Source: Hymenobacter actinosclerus
GTDB lineage: Bacteria; Bacteroidota; Bacteroidia; Cytophagales; Hymenobacteraceae
DNA length: 64,000 nt
NCBI RefSeq assembly: GCF_900111515.1
Contig: NZ_FOHS01000002.1
Span: forward strand, 372,001-436,000
Direction of reading: 5' to 3'
This document shows positions 9,341-18,692 of this stretch, in pieces. The position numbers and the translations under genes are program-made. Each line of letters starts with the position of its first letter. Position 1 is the stretch's first letter. Under the pieces are notes generated by a model that had not been told where the DNA came from, did no database searches, and saw nothing but the letters and a program-made list of their open reading frames with translations.

Positions 9341-10663
9341 TTGGCTGAAATTCAACCCATCCGGGGCTGGCGCTACGGAGCCGGACTAAGCGCCCAGATT
9401 GACCGGCTCGTCTCGCCGCTCTTCGATGTGGTGTCGCCGCGGCAGCGCGAGGCGCTTTACCAGAACCCGCTCAACAGCATCCATCTCTCGGTGCCCCGCG
9501 GCGACGACCCGGCCGGGCAGGCGCTGGCGCGGCTGCGCGAGTGGCAGCAGGCCGGCGTGCTGCGGCAGGACGAGCTGCCGGGCATCTATGTGTACTACCA
9601 GTATTTCCGGCTGCCGGGCAGCCCGCGCGAGTACTGCCGCAAGGGCTTCATGTGCCACATCAGGGCCACCGACTGGGCCGAGAACGTGGTGCTGCGCCAC
9701 GAAAACACGCTGCCCGCCGCCGTGAACGACCGGGCCGAGCTGCTGGCCCGCACCGAGTTTGAGTCGAGCGCCACCCACGGCCTGTACCGCGACGAGGACT
9801 TCGACCTGGAACCTTACCTGGATGAGGCCATGCGCAGCCCGCTCTACGAAACCGAGGAGGACTACCAGGGCGCCCGCGACGTGCTGGCCGTGATTCAGGA
9901 TGCCGACGTTATCCGCCATTTTCAGCGGGTGCTGGCCGCCCGGGAGGTGATTCTGGCCGACGGCCACCACCGCTACGAAGGCTCGCTGGCCTACCGCCAG
10001 GCCCGCCGTGCGGCCGTCGGCGACGCCTACACCGGCCACGAGGCCTGGAATTTCCACCTCATGTACCTGACCAACGCGGCCGCCGACGACCTGCGCATTC
10101 TGCCCACCCACCGGCTGCTGCTCGATCTGCCCGGTATTGCCGACGCGGCCGAACTGCTGGCCCGCCTGGAGCCCTACTTCACCATCATCACCCTCGACGA
10201 CCCCTACGACCTGCCCGAGCGCATTGCCGGCAAGCCGTGGGCCTTTGGGCTGTATCTGGGCGAAGGGGAGGTGTATAAAATCCGCCTCCGCCCCGAGGTG
10301 CACGCCCAGCTCGACTGGCCCACGACGGAGGAGGTGAAGAACCTCGACCTGGCCGTGCTGCACTTTTTCGTGCTCGAAAAAGTGCTCGGCATCGTCGGCT
10401 CGGAGGCGCAGCGGCAGTGGCCCGGCGTGGCCTACGTGCGCAACTTCCCCGAGTGCCTCACCCGCGTGAACAAGGGCGAGGCCCGGGCGGCCTTCATCAC
10501 CAACGAAGTGAGCATGGCCGAAGTAGAACGCGTCTGCCACTCGGGGGCCGTGATGCCGGCCAAATCCACGTTCTTTTTCCCTAAAACCATCGGCGGCTTC
10601 CTGTTCAGCAGCATTGCCGACGAGGAAACCAACGCGCCGTTTACCGACGTTTTCCGTGCCTGA
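9341..10663 (+). CDS. DUF1015 family protein
   Basis: 440 residues, typical for DUF1015. Begins (L/M)AEIQPIRGWRY, the usual family N-terminus, and contains ILADGHHRYEGSLAYR (residues near 205) and ILPTHRLLL. The biochemical role is not established. The start is a TTG at 9341: no ATG or GTG fits the conserved N-terminus and stops lie just upstream. The 170-base gap before it has A-rich AAAAGTTG-like units and their complement. Its end overlaps the start of the Maf gene by 8 bases, suggesting translational coupling. Confidence 0.87.
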   Translation: MAEIQPIRGWRYGAGLSAQIDRLVSPLFDVVSPRQREALYQNPLNSIHLSVPRGDDPAGQALARLREWQQAGVLRQDELPGIYVYYQYFRLPGSPREYCRKGFMCHIRATDWAENVVLRHENTLPAAVNDRAELLARTEFESSATHGLYRDEDFDLEPYLDEAMRSPLYETEEDYQGARDVLAVIQDADVIRHFQRVLAAREVILADGHHRYEGSLAYRQARRAAVGDAYTGHEAWNFHLMYLTNAAADDLRILPTHRLLLDLPGIADAAELLARLEPYFTIITLDDPYDLPERIAGKPWAFGLYLGEGEVYKIRLRPEVHAQLDWPTTEEVKNLDLAVLHFFVLEKVLGIVGSEAQRQWPGVAYVRNFPECLTRVNKGEARAAFITNEVSMAEVERVCHSGAVMPAKSTFFFPKTIGGFLFSSIADEETNAPFTDVFRA

Positions 10664-11264
10664 TTCTGCCTTGAATACCGCCCCGCCCACCACGCCGCGG
10701 CTGGTGCTGGCTTCCGGCTCGCCCCGCCGCCGCCAGCTGCTTTCCGATCTGGGGCTGGACTACGAAATCCGGCTGCGCGAGGTCGATGAGAGCTTCCCCG
10801 ACCACCTGCGCCGGGCCGAAATTGCCGAGTACCTGGCCGCCCACAAAGCCGCCGCCTACGCCCCCGACCTGGCCCCCGGCGAAATCGTGCTCACGGCCGA
10901 TACCATCGTCTGCCTCGACGACGAGGTGCTCAATAAGCCCGTCGACGAAGCCGAGGCCGTGGCCATGCTCCAGCGTCTGCAGGGCCGCGCCCACGAGGTG
11001 TACACCGGCGTCTGCCTACTGGCCGCCGATGGACGCCAGGTAGTTTTTGCCGATGAAACCCGGGTGCACTTCCGCCCGCTTACCACCGCCGAAATCGAGC
11101 ACTACGTCCGCCACTACCAGCCCTTCGATAAAGCCGGCTCCTACGGCGCCCAGGACTGGATTGGCATGGTGGCCATTACCCGCCTCGAAGGCTCGTACTT
11201 CAACGTCATGGGCCTGCCCGTGCACCGTGTCTGGGAAGAGCTGGCAGCGTTTGGCGTGGTGTAG
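10656..11264 (+). CDS. maf: Maf-like nucleotide pyrophosphatase
   Basis: 202 residues from a GTG at 10656 that overlaps the DUF1015 stop; a TTG at 10614 and one at 10671 are alternatives. Maf proteins hydrolyse non-canonical or specific nucleoside triphosphates (dTTP/UTP or methylated GTP types) to monophosphates. Signatures: LASGSPRRRQLL at the N-terminus, the catalytic TADTIV segment, and DKAGSYGAQDWIG with the Q typical of the dTTP/UTPase (YhdE) type. Cytosolic. Followed by half of a GTCATCCTGAG-type repeat. Confidence 0.93.
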   Translation: MPDSALNTAPPTTPRLVLASGSPRRRQLLSDLGLDYEIRLREVDESFPDHLRRAEIAEYLAAHKAAAYAPDLAPGEIVLTADTIVCLDDEVLNKPVDEAEAVAMLQRLQGRAHEVYTGVCLLAADGRQVVFADETRVHFRPLTTAEIEHYVRHYQPFDKAGSYGAQDWIGMVAITRLEGSYFNVMGLPVHRVWEELAAFGVV

Positions 11265-11303
11265 CAGAGCAAGGAGCGTAGTCTGTCGCTCAGGATGACA
11301 GTC
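11262..11303. repeat. Half-copy of the GTCATCCTGAG palindrome family
   Basis: GAGCAAGGAGCG followed by CGCTCAGGATGACAG between the convergent maf and flavin reductase genes. The CTCAGGATGACA tip is the same as in the larger palindromes at 35049-35061, 50741-50847 and 60320-60410. Confidence 0.5.
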
Positions 11304-11308
11304 ACTTC

Positions 11309-11953
11309 TCATATCTCCAACTTTTCCAGCTCCTGATGGGGTCGGGCGTAGCCGTAGCGGGCTACGGGGCGGGCTTCGTAGTAAGTGTCGAGGCCGCTGA
11401 GGGCCACGGTACCGGCGGCGGCCAGGTCGAGCGAGCCGTCGGGGCGAAGCACGCCGGGGGTGTCGGGCAGGTACAGGTGCTGCACCCGGCCGATGAGCAG
11501 CACCGTGCCGTTGGCCTCGATGGGTACTTCCTGCAGCAGCTCCAGGCCGATTTGCAGATGGCTTTCCTGCACGTATGGCGCCGAAAAACCGTCGTGGTAA
11601 GCAGGCGTGAGGCCGCAGGCTTCGAACTCCGACACCTCCCGCGGGAAGTTCGCCGAGGTATAGTGCGCGGCCCGGATGATGCCCTCATGCACGTGGTTGA
11701 GCGTGTAGCGGCCGGTGGCCCGGATGTTGTCGTAGGAGTGGCGCTCGACGGAAGGCGGGCGCATCACCAGCCCCAGCAGGGCCGGGTTGGAACCCAAATG
11801 CACCACCGAGCTGATAATAGCCAGGTTCGTGCGCCCCTCGGCGTTGACCGTGCCCAGCAGGTTGGCCGGCTTGAAGCCCGTAATGGCGTTGATGAGGTTG
11901 AGGCGGTAAACCTTTTCGAGCTGGCCGAGGTCGGCGGCGGTAAAGTGGCGCAT
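11309..11953 (-). CDS. Flavin reductase-like, FMN-binding split barrel protein
   Basis: 214 residues of the flavin reductase-like (split barrel) family, with NLLGTVNAEGRTNLAIISSV near residue 32, LLGLVMRPPSVERHSYDNI, and the conserved GRYTLNHV region. Members reduce FMN with NAD(P)H or bind FMN in oxidoreductases; the specific substrate cannot be told. Cytosolic. The gene stands alone on the minus strand. Confidence 0.82.
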   Translation of the reverse strand: MRHFTAADLGQLEKVYRLNLINAITGFKPANLLGTVNAEGRTNLAIISSVVHLGSNPALLGLVMRPPSVERHSYDNIRATGRYTLNHVHEGIIRAAHYTSANFPREVSEFEACGLTPAYHDGFSAPYVQESHLQIGLELLQEVPIEANGTVLLIGRVQHLYLPDTPGVLRPDGSLDLAAAGTVALSGLDTYYEARPVARYGYARPHQELEKLEI

Positions 11954-12080
11954 GGGCGGGAGATGGAACGGTAGGAGTGAGGATAACCACCATGGTGCCT
12001 AAAAGTCACGGGCGGCCCCGGTTGCGGGCTGAATTCCTTTAATAAATAAACTCGTTTTGGACGCCTGTTTATTAAAAAAA

Positions 12081-12127
12081 AGCGAGTCTGCCCCGGTATA
12101 TTTTATACCGGGGCAGACTCGCTTTTT
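12081..12127 (-). terminator. Strong terminator of the fasciclin gene
   Basis: A perfect 20-base stem (AGCGAGTCTGCCCCGGTATA and complement, 12081-12123) with a tiny loop, flanked by a seven-A run on the left and five T on the right, so it can act in both directions. It lies just past the fasciclin stop on the minus strand. Confidence 0.9.
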
Positions 12128-12144
12128 AATTTTAGTTATGCCAG

Positions 12145-12717
12145 TTAAGGCATCAGCACTTTGTCAATTACGTTAATCACACCGTTGCTCTGCATCACAT
12201 CGTAGGTGGAGATACTCGACATGTTGCCTTTCTCATCCTGCAGTACAATGTTTTTGGGACCGTTCATCATGGCCTTAAGCGTGCCGCCACTCACCGTTTT
12301 GAGCGTAGCCGTACCCTTGCCCGACTTGATGGCGGCCATGATTTTATCGGCCGTCATATTGCCGGCTACCACGTGGTAGGTGAGAATTTTGGTGAGCGTA
12401 GCCTTGCTCTCGGGCTTTACCAGCGTTTCAACAGTGCCGGCGGGCAGGGCGTTGAACGCCGCGTTAGTGGGGGCGAAAACCGTGAACGGACCCTTGCTTT
12501 GCAGGGTTTCTACCAGGCCAGCCGCCTTTACGGCCGCCACCAGGGTGGTGTGGTCCTTGGAGTTAACGGCGTTTTCAACGATGTTCTTGTTCGGGTACAT
12601 CGCCATGCCGCCGACCATTACGGTGCCGGGCGTCATCTTGGCCTGGGCCGAAGCGGTGGTAGCGGAAGCGCCGCCCAGCAGGGCCACGAAAGCGAGGGAA
12701 AGAAGTTGCTTTTTCAT
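12145..12717 (-). CDS. Secreted fasciclin (FAS1) domain protein
   Basis: 190 residues from the ATG at 12717; an upstream in-frame ATG at 12786 is rejected because MKKQLLSLAFVALLGGAS is a normal signal peptide start, with cleavage near ATTASA-QA. One FAS1 domain follows: TLVAAVKAAGLVETL (H1), GPFTVFAPTNAAFNALP, LTKILTYHVVAG (H2-type YHV) and a C-terminal NGVINVIDKVL. Such proteins are exported adhesion-like proteins. Single gene with a strong terminator. Confidence 0.93.
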   Translation of the reverse strand: MKKQLLSLAFVALLGGASATTASAQAKMTPGTVMVGGMAMYPNKNIVENAVNSKDHTTLVAAVKAAGLVETLQSKGPFTVFAPTNAAFNALPAGTVETLVKPESKATLTKILTYHVVAGNMTADKIMAAIKSGKGTATLKTVSGGTLKAMMNGPKNIVLQDEKGNMSSISTYDVMQSNGVINVIDKVLMP

Positions 12718-12904
12718 CGGAAGTAAAAAGGAGTTTGGAAGTGTCGATTGAATCAATCTGCCCTCACTTACGCCTCTTTGCCGCACCCCGGATTTACTAC
12801 CTCTGAAAATAAAACTATGGGTAGCAATAGTGGATAATTATTGCTCTGTTACGGAAGTTTTTATGGGTGAAAAATAATTGTTTTTTGGAAGCCAAAAACG
12901 TGGC

Positions 12905-13366
12905 TTATTTGCTTTGTTTCAGCCGCTCATCAAACGGGTGCGGCTCCACGCTCAGCACGCGTAGGTGCCGGCTGTGGTCGGGGTGCAGTGGGTTGAGCAG
13001 GTAGTTCCATTCGGCCGGGGCGTGGGCCGAGGGCACGCGCAGCACCCAGTGGGTGCCGGCCTCCAGCCAGGCCCGGCCCAGCTCGGCCAGCTCGGCAGGG
13101 TAGGGCACCTGTTGCCAGTTGGCGGGCAAATCGGCCGGCCCGTATTCCAGAAATGGCGTGTCGTCGGGGATTTCCAGCGTCAGGGCGAAGTAGTGGCGCG
13201 GCAGCACCGGCGAGTTGGCCAGCACTTCCAGCTTGGCCAGCGACAAATGCTCGGCCGTGTACAGAATCTGCCGCCCCACCGTGTGCCAGCGCCCCCCGTA
13301 ATACAGCCCGCCCTTCCCCGAAGTATCCGATATATAGGGGGCCTTGCCCAAACGGTAAAGCTTCAT
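12905..13366 (-). CDS. RES domain toxin (NAD-degrading type)
   Basis: 153 residues with the RES family layout: MKLYRLGKA with the first conserved Arg, GGRWHTVGRQILYTAEHLSLAKLEVL with the conserved Glu, and a late Ser in the PSAHAPAEWNYLLNP region. RES toxins of Xre-RES pairs (ParT, MbcT, Res) consume or transfer ADP-ribose from NAD+. It is downstream of its DUF2384/Xre antitoxin in one operon, but the 83-base gap is almost filled by a 30-base hairpin, which is unusual for a toxin-antitoxin pair. Toxic activity is inferred from family. Confidence 0.9.
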   Translation of the reverse strand: MKLYRLGKAPYISDTSGKGGLYYGGRWHTVGRQILYTAEHLSLAKLEVLANSPVLPRHYFALTLEIPDDTPFLEYGPADLPANWQQVPYPAELAELGRAWLEAGTHWVLRVPSAHAPAEWNYLLNPLHPDHSRHLRVLSVEPHPFDERLKQSK

Positions 13367-13372
13367 ATTTTG

Positions 13373-13445
13373 AGCTGCAAGCTACAAGCCTCAAGCTACA
13401 AGTCCGTTCAAAAAGCTTGCAGCTTGAGGCTTGTAGCTTGCAGCT
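13373..13445. repeat. 30-base hairpin between antitoxin and toxin
   Basis: Arms 13373-13402 and 13416-13445, built of AGCTACA/AGCCTCA/AGCTGCA seven-base units, are complementary over 30 bases with one mismatch; the loop is TCCGTTCAAAAAG. One arm begins 4 bases after the antitoxin stop and the other ends 6 bases before the toxin ATG. Confidence 0.85.
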
Positions 13446-13449
13446 TTTT

Positions 13450-13902
13450 TTAAGAAAAATGTCCGTGCTCGATGCGGCCGAGGATGTCATGGACCTGACC
13501 GCGGCCGATAACCGAGTAGAGCAGGTCCTTGGGCTTCTGGCCGCCCAGGGCCGGAATGGGGGAGTTGAGCCAGAAGTGCAGATCGGCCTCTTCTTCGAAT
13601 ACCTCCATGCCCTTGGCCAGCACGGCCGAGAGCTGAATGGCCTTCTCGCCTTCGTCGAGCGTGAGGGGCTTTTGGGTTTGCTCGCGCCGCGTCAGGGTGC
13701 TTTCCGACACACCCAGCACGGCGCTCATCTCCTTATTGGAAAAGCCCAGATGACGCTGCAAAGCCCGCACGGCCTGCACCGACAGCCCCTTGATGGCCAC
13801 GCCCAGCAGGTCCATCTCGTTGCGCACCAGCTGCGGAATAACGGCCCGGCCGCCCATCAGGGCCACCATATCGGCGACGGAAGTGTTGCGAACCATGGTC
13901 AT
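13450..13902 (-). CDS. Xre/MbcA/ParS-type antitoxin (DUF2384)
   Basis: 150 residues. An N-terminal helix-turn-helix-like region (ALQRHLGFSNKEMSAVLGVSESTLTRR, residues about 46-72) is followed by a C-terminal DUF2384-like toxin-binding domain (GEKAIQLSAVLAKGMEVFE, then HFWLNSPIPALGGQKPKDLL near residue 110). It should neutralise the downstream RES protein and repress its own promoter. Starts at 13902 or 13896 are both possible. Two GGTCATTTG direct repeats at the start and just upstream are candidate operators. Confidence 0.9.
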   Translation of the reverse strand: MTMVRNTSVADMVALMGGRAVIPQLVRNEMDLLGVAIKGLSVQAVRALQRHLGFSNKEMSAVLGVSESTLTRREQTQKPLTLDEGEKAIQLSAVLAKGMEVFEEEADLHFWLNSPIPALGGQKPKDLLYSVIGRGQVHDILGRIEHGHFS

Positions 13903-13927
13903 TTGCGTGTTTTTAAAAGGTCATTTG
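13897..13927. promoter_or_regulatory. Candidate antitoxin operator
   Basis: GGTCATTTG occurs at 13897-13905 and again at 13919-13927, start to start 22 bases, about two helical turns. The first overlaps the antitoxin start codon. Autorepression is usual for Xre-type antitoxins; use of these repeats is inferred. Confidence 0.45.
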
Positions 13928-14004
13928 AAGGCAATATACGGTAAACTCCGGTAGTGGGTAAGTAATTCCCTGTATTCTCTGCCGGCGGCTCGGCTGGTTC
14001 GTTC

Positions 14005-14012
14005 TACTTTTG
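14005..14012 (+). promoter_or_regulatory. -7 element of the HD hydrolase gene
   Basis: TACTTTTG matches TAnnTTTG exactly, 27 bases before the ATG at 14040. No clear TTG lies 19-21 bases upstream. Confidence 0.5.
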
Positions 14013-14039
14013 CCGGTAACCTGTAGTAGTCCCTTCCCA

Positions 14040-14711
14040 ATGCCGCTTTCCTCCACCGATTCCCAGCTTATCACGGCTACGGCCGAATTCATCCGCGAAA
14101 AGTTCCTGCACGAAGGCACGGGCCACGACTGGGAGCACATTCGCCGGGTGTGGCAGGTGGCCCGCCGGCTGGCCGCCCAGACCCCCGCGGCCGACCCGCT
14201 GGTAACCGAGCTGGGCGCCCTGCTACACGACGTAGCCGACTGGAAATTCCACGATGGCGATGAGGAGGCCGGCCCCCGCGCCGCCCGCGCCTGGCTGAGC
14301 AGCCAGGGAGCCGCGCTAGCAGTAATGGACGCGGTGGAGGCCATTATCCGCGAAATCAGCTTCAAGGGCCTCGGCGTGCCCACGCCCATGAGCTCCATCG
14401 AGGGCGAGCTGGTGCAGGACGCCGACCGGCTCGATGCCATCGGGGCCATCGGCGTGGCCCGGGCCTTTGCCTACGGCGGCCACAAAAACCGCCCCCTGCA
14501 CGACCCCGCCGTGCCGCCCGTCCGCCACGATTCGTTCGAGAGCTACAAGCAGAATACGGCGCCCACCATCAACCACTTCCACGAGAAGCTGCTGCACCTG
14601 CGCGAGCGGATGAATACCGATGCCGCCCGCCGCGTCGCCGACGAGCGCCACGCCTATATGGAACAGTTCCTGGCGCAGTTTCTGCGCGAGTGGGCAGGGG
14701 AGGACGTTTAA
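14040..14711 (+). CDS. HD domain phosphohydrolase
   Basis: 223 residues from the ATG at 14040. Metal-binding HD signature: HDWEHIRRVWQVA (first His and HD), ALLHDVADWKFHDGD, and a late Asp in LVQDADRLDAIGAIGVAR. This pattern fits the YpgQ/YedJ-type group of small HD hydrolases acting on nucleotides or similar phosphates; the substrate is unknown. Cytosolic. Followed after 29 bases by a HAD phosphatase gene in the same direction, likely an operon. Confidence 0.9.
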   Translation: MPLSSTDSQLITATAEFIREKFLHEGTGHDWEHIRRVWQVARRLAAQTPAADPLVTELGALLHDVADWKFHDGDEEAGPRAARAWLSSQGAALAVMDAVEAIIREISFKGLGVPTPMSSIEGELVQDADRLDAIGAIGVARAFAYGGHKNRPLHDPAVPPVRHDSFESYKQNTAPTINHFHEKLLHLRERMNTDAARRVADERHAYMEQFLAQFLREWAGEDV

Positions 14712-14740
14712 GTATAGCTGCTAGCTAACGGCTCACTATA

Positions 14741-15451
14741 ATGACGACCATCCTCTTCGACCTCGATGATACGCTCTACGACCACACGGCCACGGCCCGG
14801 GCGGCGCTGGCGGCCACGCTAGGCGGTCGGGCCAGTCTGCGCCAGGTGCCGGCCGAAGTGCTTTACCAGCGCTACAGCGACCTGCTGGAAGAAATGCACC
14901 CGCGGGTGATGCGTGGCGAACTGGACTACCTGACGGCGCGGGAGCTACGGTGTCAACTGCTGCTGGCCCCCTACGAGCCGGCCCCGTCGGCGGGTGCGTT
15001 GGCCGAGCTGGCCGAGGAGCACTACGGCCACTACCGGCAATTCCGGCAGCCGGTACCCGGGGCGCTGGCGCTGCTGCGGCGCCTCAGGGCTGATTTTCGG
15101 ATTGGCGTGGTCACCAACAATCGCACCACTGAGCAGGAAGAAAAGCTCGACTTTCTGGGGATGAGCGGGCTGGTCGATGCGCTGATTACCTCCGAGGCCG
15201 TGGGCGTGCTCAAGCCCGACCCCGCCATCTACCACGTGGCCCTGGAGCGCCTGGGCGCGCGGCCAACTGAAACCGTGATGGTGGGCGACAACTGGGTGGC
15301 CGACGTGGTGGGGGCGCAGGCCGTCGGTATCCGGCCGGTGTGGCTGAACCGCACCGGGGCAGCGCCGTTGCTGCCGGGAGTGGCGGAGCTGGGCAGCCTC
15401 GAACCGCCGGAGCAGGTTTACGCGCTGCTGACGCAAGGAGCGGGGCGCTAA
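14741..15451 (+). CDS. HAD family hydrolase
   Basis: 236 residues, haloacid dehalogenase subfamily IA. Motif I is FDLDDTLYD (nucleophile D7, acid D9), motif II VVTNN, motif III Lys in VGVLKPDPAIY and motif IV VMVGDNWVADVVGA. The helical cap between residues 16 and 90 resembles pyrimidine 5'-nucleotidase YjjG-like proteins. A phosphatase of small metabolites is likely; the substrate is not determined. Follows the HD gene closely. Confidence 0.9.
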   Translation: MTTILFDLDDTLYDHTATARAALAATLGGRASLRQVPAEVLYQRYSDLLEEMHPRVMRGELDYLTARELRCQLLLAPYEPAPSAGALAELAEEHYGHYRQFRQPVPGALALLRRLRADFRIGVVTNNRTTEQEEKLDFLGMSGLVDALITSEAVGVLKPDPAIYHVALERLGARPTETVMVGDNWVADVVGAQAVGIRPVWLNRTGAAPLLPGVAELGSLEPPEQVYALLTQGAGR

Positions 15452-15501
15452 CGGCGGCCGGGCGGCTTCTTCGCTTCGTCATATTTGGTACCTTTACGCC
15501 A

Positions 15502-15768
15502 ATGACTACTCCCCGTTTGCTGCTCTCCCGCCTTCGCCTGCCGGCTCTGCTGGTAGGCGCCCTGCTGGCCGTTTCCTCGTGCCGCACCTGCCCCATGCAG
15601 GCCTGCCACACCCGTAAGGTGCACATGCACAACGGCACCAAGTTCCGCGGGCAGCCGCTCTGGAAAAAGCAGAACCCGGCTATCGGCGAGAAAATCAAGG
15701 TGTACAAGCCCGATGATGTGAAGCGCAACAATGACCGCCGCCGCACCATCAACGACCGCGCAAACTAG
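15502..15768 (+). CDS. Small putative lipoprotein
   Basis: 88 residues. A signal peptide (MTTPRLLLSRLRLPALLVGA) ends in a lipobox AVSSC at about residue 27, so it should be a lipid-anchored envelope protein. The mature part is basic with a short Cys/His cluster (TCPMQACHTRKVHMHNG) and a C-terminal KRNNDRRR stretch. No family recognised. TACCTTTA lies 5 bases before the ATG, a near-match to the -7 element that would leave almost no leader, so this promoter is uncertain. Confidence 0.75.
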   Translation: MTTPRLLLSRLRLPALLVGALLAVSSCRTCPMQACHTRKVHMHNGTKFRGQPLWKKQNPAIGEKIKVYKPDDVKRNNDRRRTINDRAN

Positions 15769-15983
15769 GCCGGGTTGCCGGCCGCAGCCAGGAGGCTGTT
15801 GCGTAGGGGCGGGGCGGTCCCGCGGGCCACTGGCAGGGAGTACCCCGCAGGTCCCGCAAAGCGCGGTTCTGGCTAGCTAAAGCGGGCTTTTTTGCGTATC
15901 TTGCAGGCTTCAACGAAGTTCATTTTCACGGGCCCGTAAGCTGCTCCTTAACCGCAGTTTTACGGGCCGACTATCAGCTCCCT

Positions 15984-18596
15984 ATGGCGGAAGGCGAAAA
16001 AATCATTCCGATTAACATCGAAGATGAGATGCGCGGGGCCTACATCGATTACTCGATGTCGGTTATCATCTCGCGGGCGCTGCCCGACGTGCGCGACGGC
16101 CTCAAGCCCGTGCACCGCCGCGTGCTTTACGGCATGTCCGATCTGGGCGTCTCGTACAACAAATCCTACAAGAAAAGCGCCCGTATTGTGGGCGAAGTGC
16201 TGGGTAAGTACCACCCGCACGGCGACTCCTCGGTGTACGATACCATGGTGCGCATGGCCCAGGAGTGGAGCCTGCGCTACCCGCTGGTGGATGGCCAGGG
16301 CAACTTCGGCTCCATCGATGGCGACTCGCCGGCCGCCATGCGTTACACCGAGGCCCGCCTCAAGCGCCTGGCCGACGAGCTGCTCGGTGACCTGGACAAG
16401 GATACGGTGGACTTCCAGCCCAACTTCGACGATTCGCTCGAAGAGCCCTCGGTGCTGCCGGCTAAGTTCCCTAACCTGCTCGTCAACGGCACCACCGGCA
16501 TTGCCGTGGGCATGGCCACTAACATGGCCCCTCACAACCTGACGGAAGTCGTGGACGGTATCGTGGCCTACCTGGCCAACCCCGACATCACCATTGCCGA
16601 GCTCATGGAGCACGTAACGGCCCCCGACTTCCCGACGGGCGGCACCATTTACGGCTACGAGGGCGTGAAGCAGGCCTTTGAAACCGGCCGCGGCCGGGTG
16701 GTGATGCGGGCCAAGGCCCACTTCGAAACCACCGCCACCGGCAAGGAGCAGGTCGTCATCACCGAGATTCCCTACATGGTGAACAAGGCCTCGATGATCG
16801 AGAAAACGGCCGCGCTCATTAACGACAAGAAGATTGAGGGCATTGCCGACCTGCGCGACGAGTCGGACCGCGACGGCATGCGCATCGTGTACGACCTCAA
16901 GCGCGACGCCATGCCCACCGTGGTGCTCAACAACCTCTATAAGTACACTCAGCTGCAAAGCTCGTTCGGCGTCAACAACGTGTGCCTGGTAAAGGGCCGC
17001 CCGATGACGCTTAACCTCAAGGAGCTGATCCATTACTTCGTCGAGCATCGCGCCGATGTAGTGGTGCGGCGCACCCGCTACGAGCTGGCCGAGGCCCAGA
17101 AGCGGGCCCACATCCTGGAAGGCCTGCTGATTGCGCTTGACCATTTGGATGAAGTCATTGCCCTGATCCGCAGCTCGCGCGACGGCGAGGTGGCCCGTCA
17201 GCAGCTCATCGAGCGTTTCTCGCTGAGCGAGGTGCAGGCCCGCGCCATTCTCGACCTGCGTCTGCAGCGCCTTACCGGCCTGGAGCGCGACAAAATCGTG
17301 GCCGAGTACAACGAGCTGATGGCGCTGATTGACCATCTGAAGGCCGTACTGGCCTCCGATGAGATGCAGCGCGACATCATCCGCGCCGAGCTGGCCGAAA
17401 TCAAGGACCGCTACGGCGACGCCCGCCGCACCAACATCGAGTACGCCGGCGGCGACTTCTCGATGGAGGACATGATTGCCGACGAGAGCATGGTCATTAC
17501 CATCTCGCGCGAAGGCTACATCAAGCGCACGGCCCTCGATGAGTACCGCAGCCAGGGCCGCGGTGGGGTAGGAGCCCGCGGGGCCGCTTCCAAGCAGGAC
17601 GACTTCACCGAGCACCTGTTCGTGGCTACCACCCACGAATACCTGCTCTTCTTCACCGAAGCCGGCCGGGTATTCTGGCTGAAGGTGTACGAGGTGCCCG
17701 AAGGCGGCAAAAACACCAAGGGCCGCCCGATTCAGAACCTGATTGAGATTCCGCGCGAAGACAGCATCCGTTCGGTGCTCAACGTGCGCGGCCTGCGCGA
17801 CCCCGATTACCTCGACAACACCTTCCTCATGTTCTGCACCGAGCAGGGCACGGTGAAGAAAACCCCGCTCGAAGCCTATTCGCGCCCCCGTACCGCCGGC
17901 ATCAACGCCATCAGCATCAACGAGGGCGACCGGCTGCTCGACGTGCAGCTGCTCAACGGCAACGACGAAGTAGTGCTGGCCCTGCGTTCGGGTCGGGCTG
18001 TGCGCTTCCCCGAGCACAAAGTCCGCTCGATGGGCCGCACCGCCGCCGGCGTGCGCGGCATCACGCTGGCCGACGATCTGCCCGGCGGCGACCGGGTAGT
18101 GGGCATGGTCTGCCTCGACAAGGAAAGCGAGCAGGAGTTGCTGGTGGTATCGGAGAATGGTTACGGCAAGCGCAGCCCGCTCGACGAGTACCGCATCACC
18201 AACCGCGGCGGCAAAGGCGTGCGGGCCATGAAGCTGACTGAAAAGACGGGTCTGCTCGTGTCTATTAAAGCCGTGACTGATGAGGATGACCTGATGATTA
18301 TCAACAAATCGGGCATCACGATTCGGCTGCGCATGAGCGAGCTGCGCAGTATTGGGCGGGCCACGCAGGGAGTACGGCTGCTGAAAATCAGCAACGGCGA
18401 CGAAATCTCGTCGGTTGCCAAAGTAGCGGCCGAGGAGAAGGTAGAAGACCCAGAAGGAATAGAAGGAGTGGCGCTGCCGGAAGGGGCGGAAGGAGTGGAG
18501 CCTAACGGCAGCGACACGGGAGAAGCACCCGCTGCCGCCACCCCGGACGACGACCTGACCGGGCTCACCGACCCGGACACGCTCAGCGCTAATTAA
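15984..18596 (+). CDS. gyrA: DNA gyrase subunit A
   Basis: 870 residues, full length. With GyrB it introduces negative supercoils at the expense of ATP. The winged-helix domain carries the catalytic Tyr in [10 protein letters not shown] (near residue 119). In the quinolone-determining region [13 protein letters not shown] keeps the Ser and Asp equivalent to E. coli S83 and D87, so target-site fluoroquinolone resistance is not indicated. The GyrA box is [10 protein letters not shown] (near 525), followed by the six-bladed C-terminal beta-pinwheel. The tail after about residue 815 is acidic and low-complexity. A terminator follows. Confidence 0.98.
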   Translation: MAEGEKIIPINIEDEMRGAYIDYSMSVIISRALPDVRDGLKPVHRRVLYGMSDLGVSYNKSYKKSARIVGEVLGKYHPHGDSSVYDTMVRMAQEWSLRYPLVDGQGNFGSIDGDSPAAMRYTEARLKRLADELLGDLDKDTVDFQPNFDDSLEEPSVLPAKFPNLLVNGTTGIAVGMATNMAPHNLTEVVDGIVAYLANPDITIAELMEHVTAPDFPTGGTIYGYEGVKQAFETGRGRVVMRAKAHFETTATGKEQVVITEIPYMVNKASMIEKTAALINDKKIEGIADLRDESDRDGMRIVYDLKRDAMPTVVLNNLYKYTQLQSSFGVNNVCLVKGRPMTLNLKELIHYFVEHRADVVVRRTRYELAEAQKRAHILEGLLIALDHLDEVIALIRSSRDGEVARQQLIERFSLSEVQARAILDLRLQRLTGLERDKIVAEYNELMALIDHLKAVLASDEMQRDIIRAELAEIKDRYGDARRTNIEYAGGDFSMEDMIADESMVITISREGYIKRTALDEYRSQGRGGVGARGAASKQDDFTEHLFVATTHEYLLFFTEAGRVFWLKVYEVPEGGKNTKGRPIQNLIEIPREDSIRSVLNVRGLRDPDYLDNTFLMFCTEQGTVKKTPLEAYSRPRTAGINAISINEGDRLLDVQLLNGNDEVVLALRSGRAVRFPEHKVRSMGRTAAGVRGITLADDLPGGDRVVGMVCLDKESEQELLVVSENGYGKRSPLDEYRITNRGGKGVRAMKLTEKTGLLVSIKAVTDEDDLMIINKSGITIRLRMSELRSIGRATQGVRLLKISNGDEISSVAKVAAEEKVEDPEGIEGVALPEGAEGVEPNGSDTGEAPAAATPDDDLTGLTDPDTLSAN

Positions 18597-18613
18597 GCAC
18601 TTGCTAACTTGCG

Positions 18614-18645
18614 ACGGCAGAACTTCCCCGGAAGTTCTGCCGTTT
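18614..18645 (+). terminator. gyrA terminator
   Basis: ACGGCAGAACTT and its exact complement (18614-18625 and 18632-18643) around CCCCGG form a tight hairpin followed by TTT, 17 bases after the gyrA stop. Confidence 0.75.
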
Positions 18646-18692
18646 GCGCTCATATTCCTTTCCCCAAACCGCAGCTTCTTCAAGCAACTATC

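Noticed and set aside
15840..15983. Possible gyrA promoter TATCTTGC near 15897
   Set aside because: Two bases off the TAnnTTTG core and no TTG at a suitable distance.
15960..18683. 907-residue open frame antisense to gyrA
   Set aside because: It mirrors gyrA codon structure in GC-rich DNA, is rich in His/Val/Gly without any domain, and gyrA is certain.
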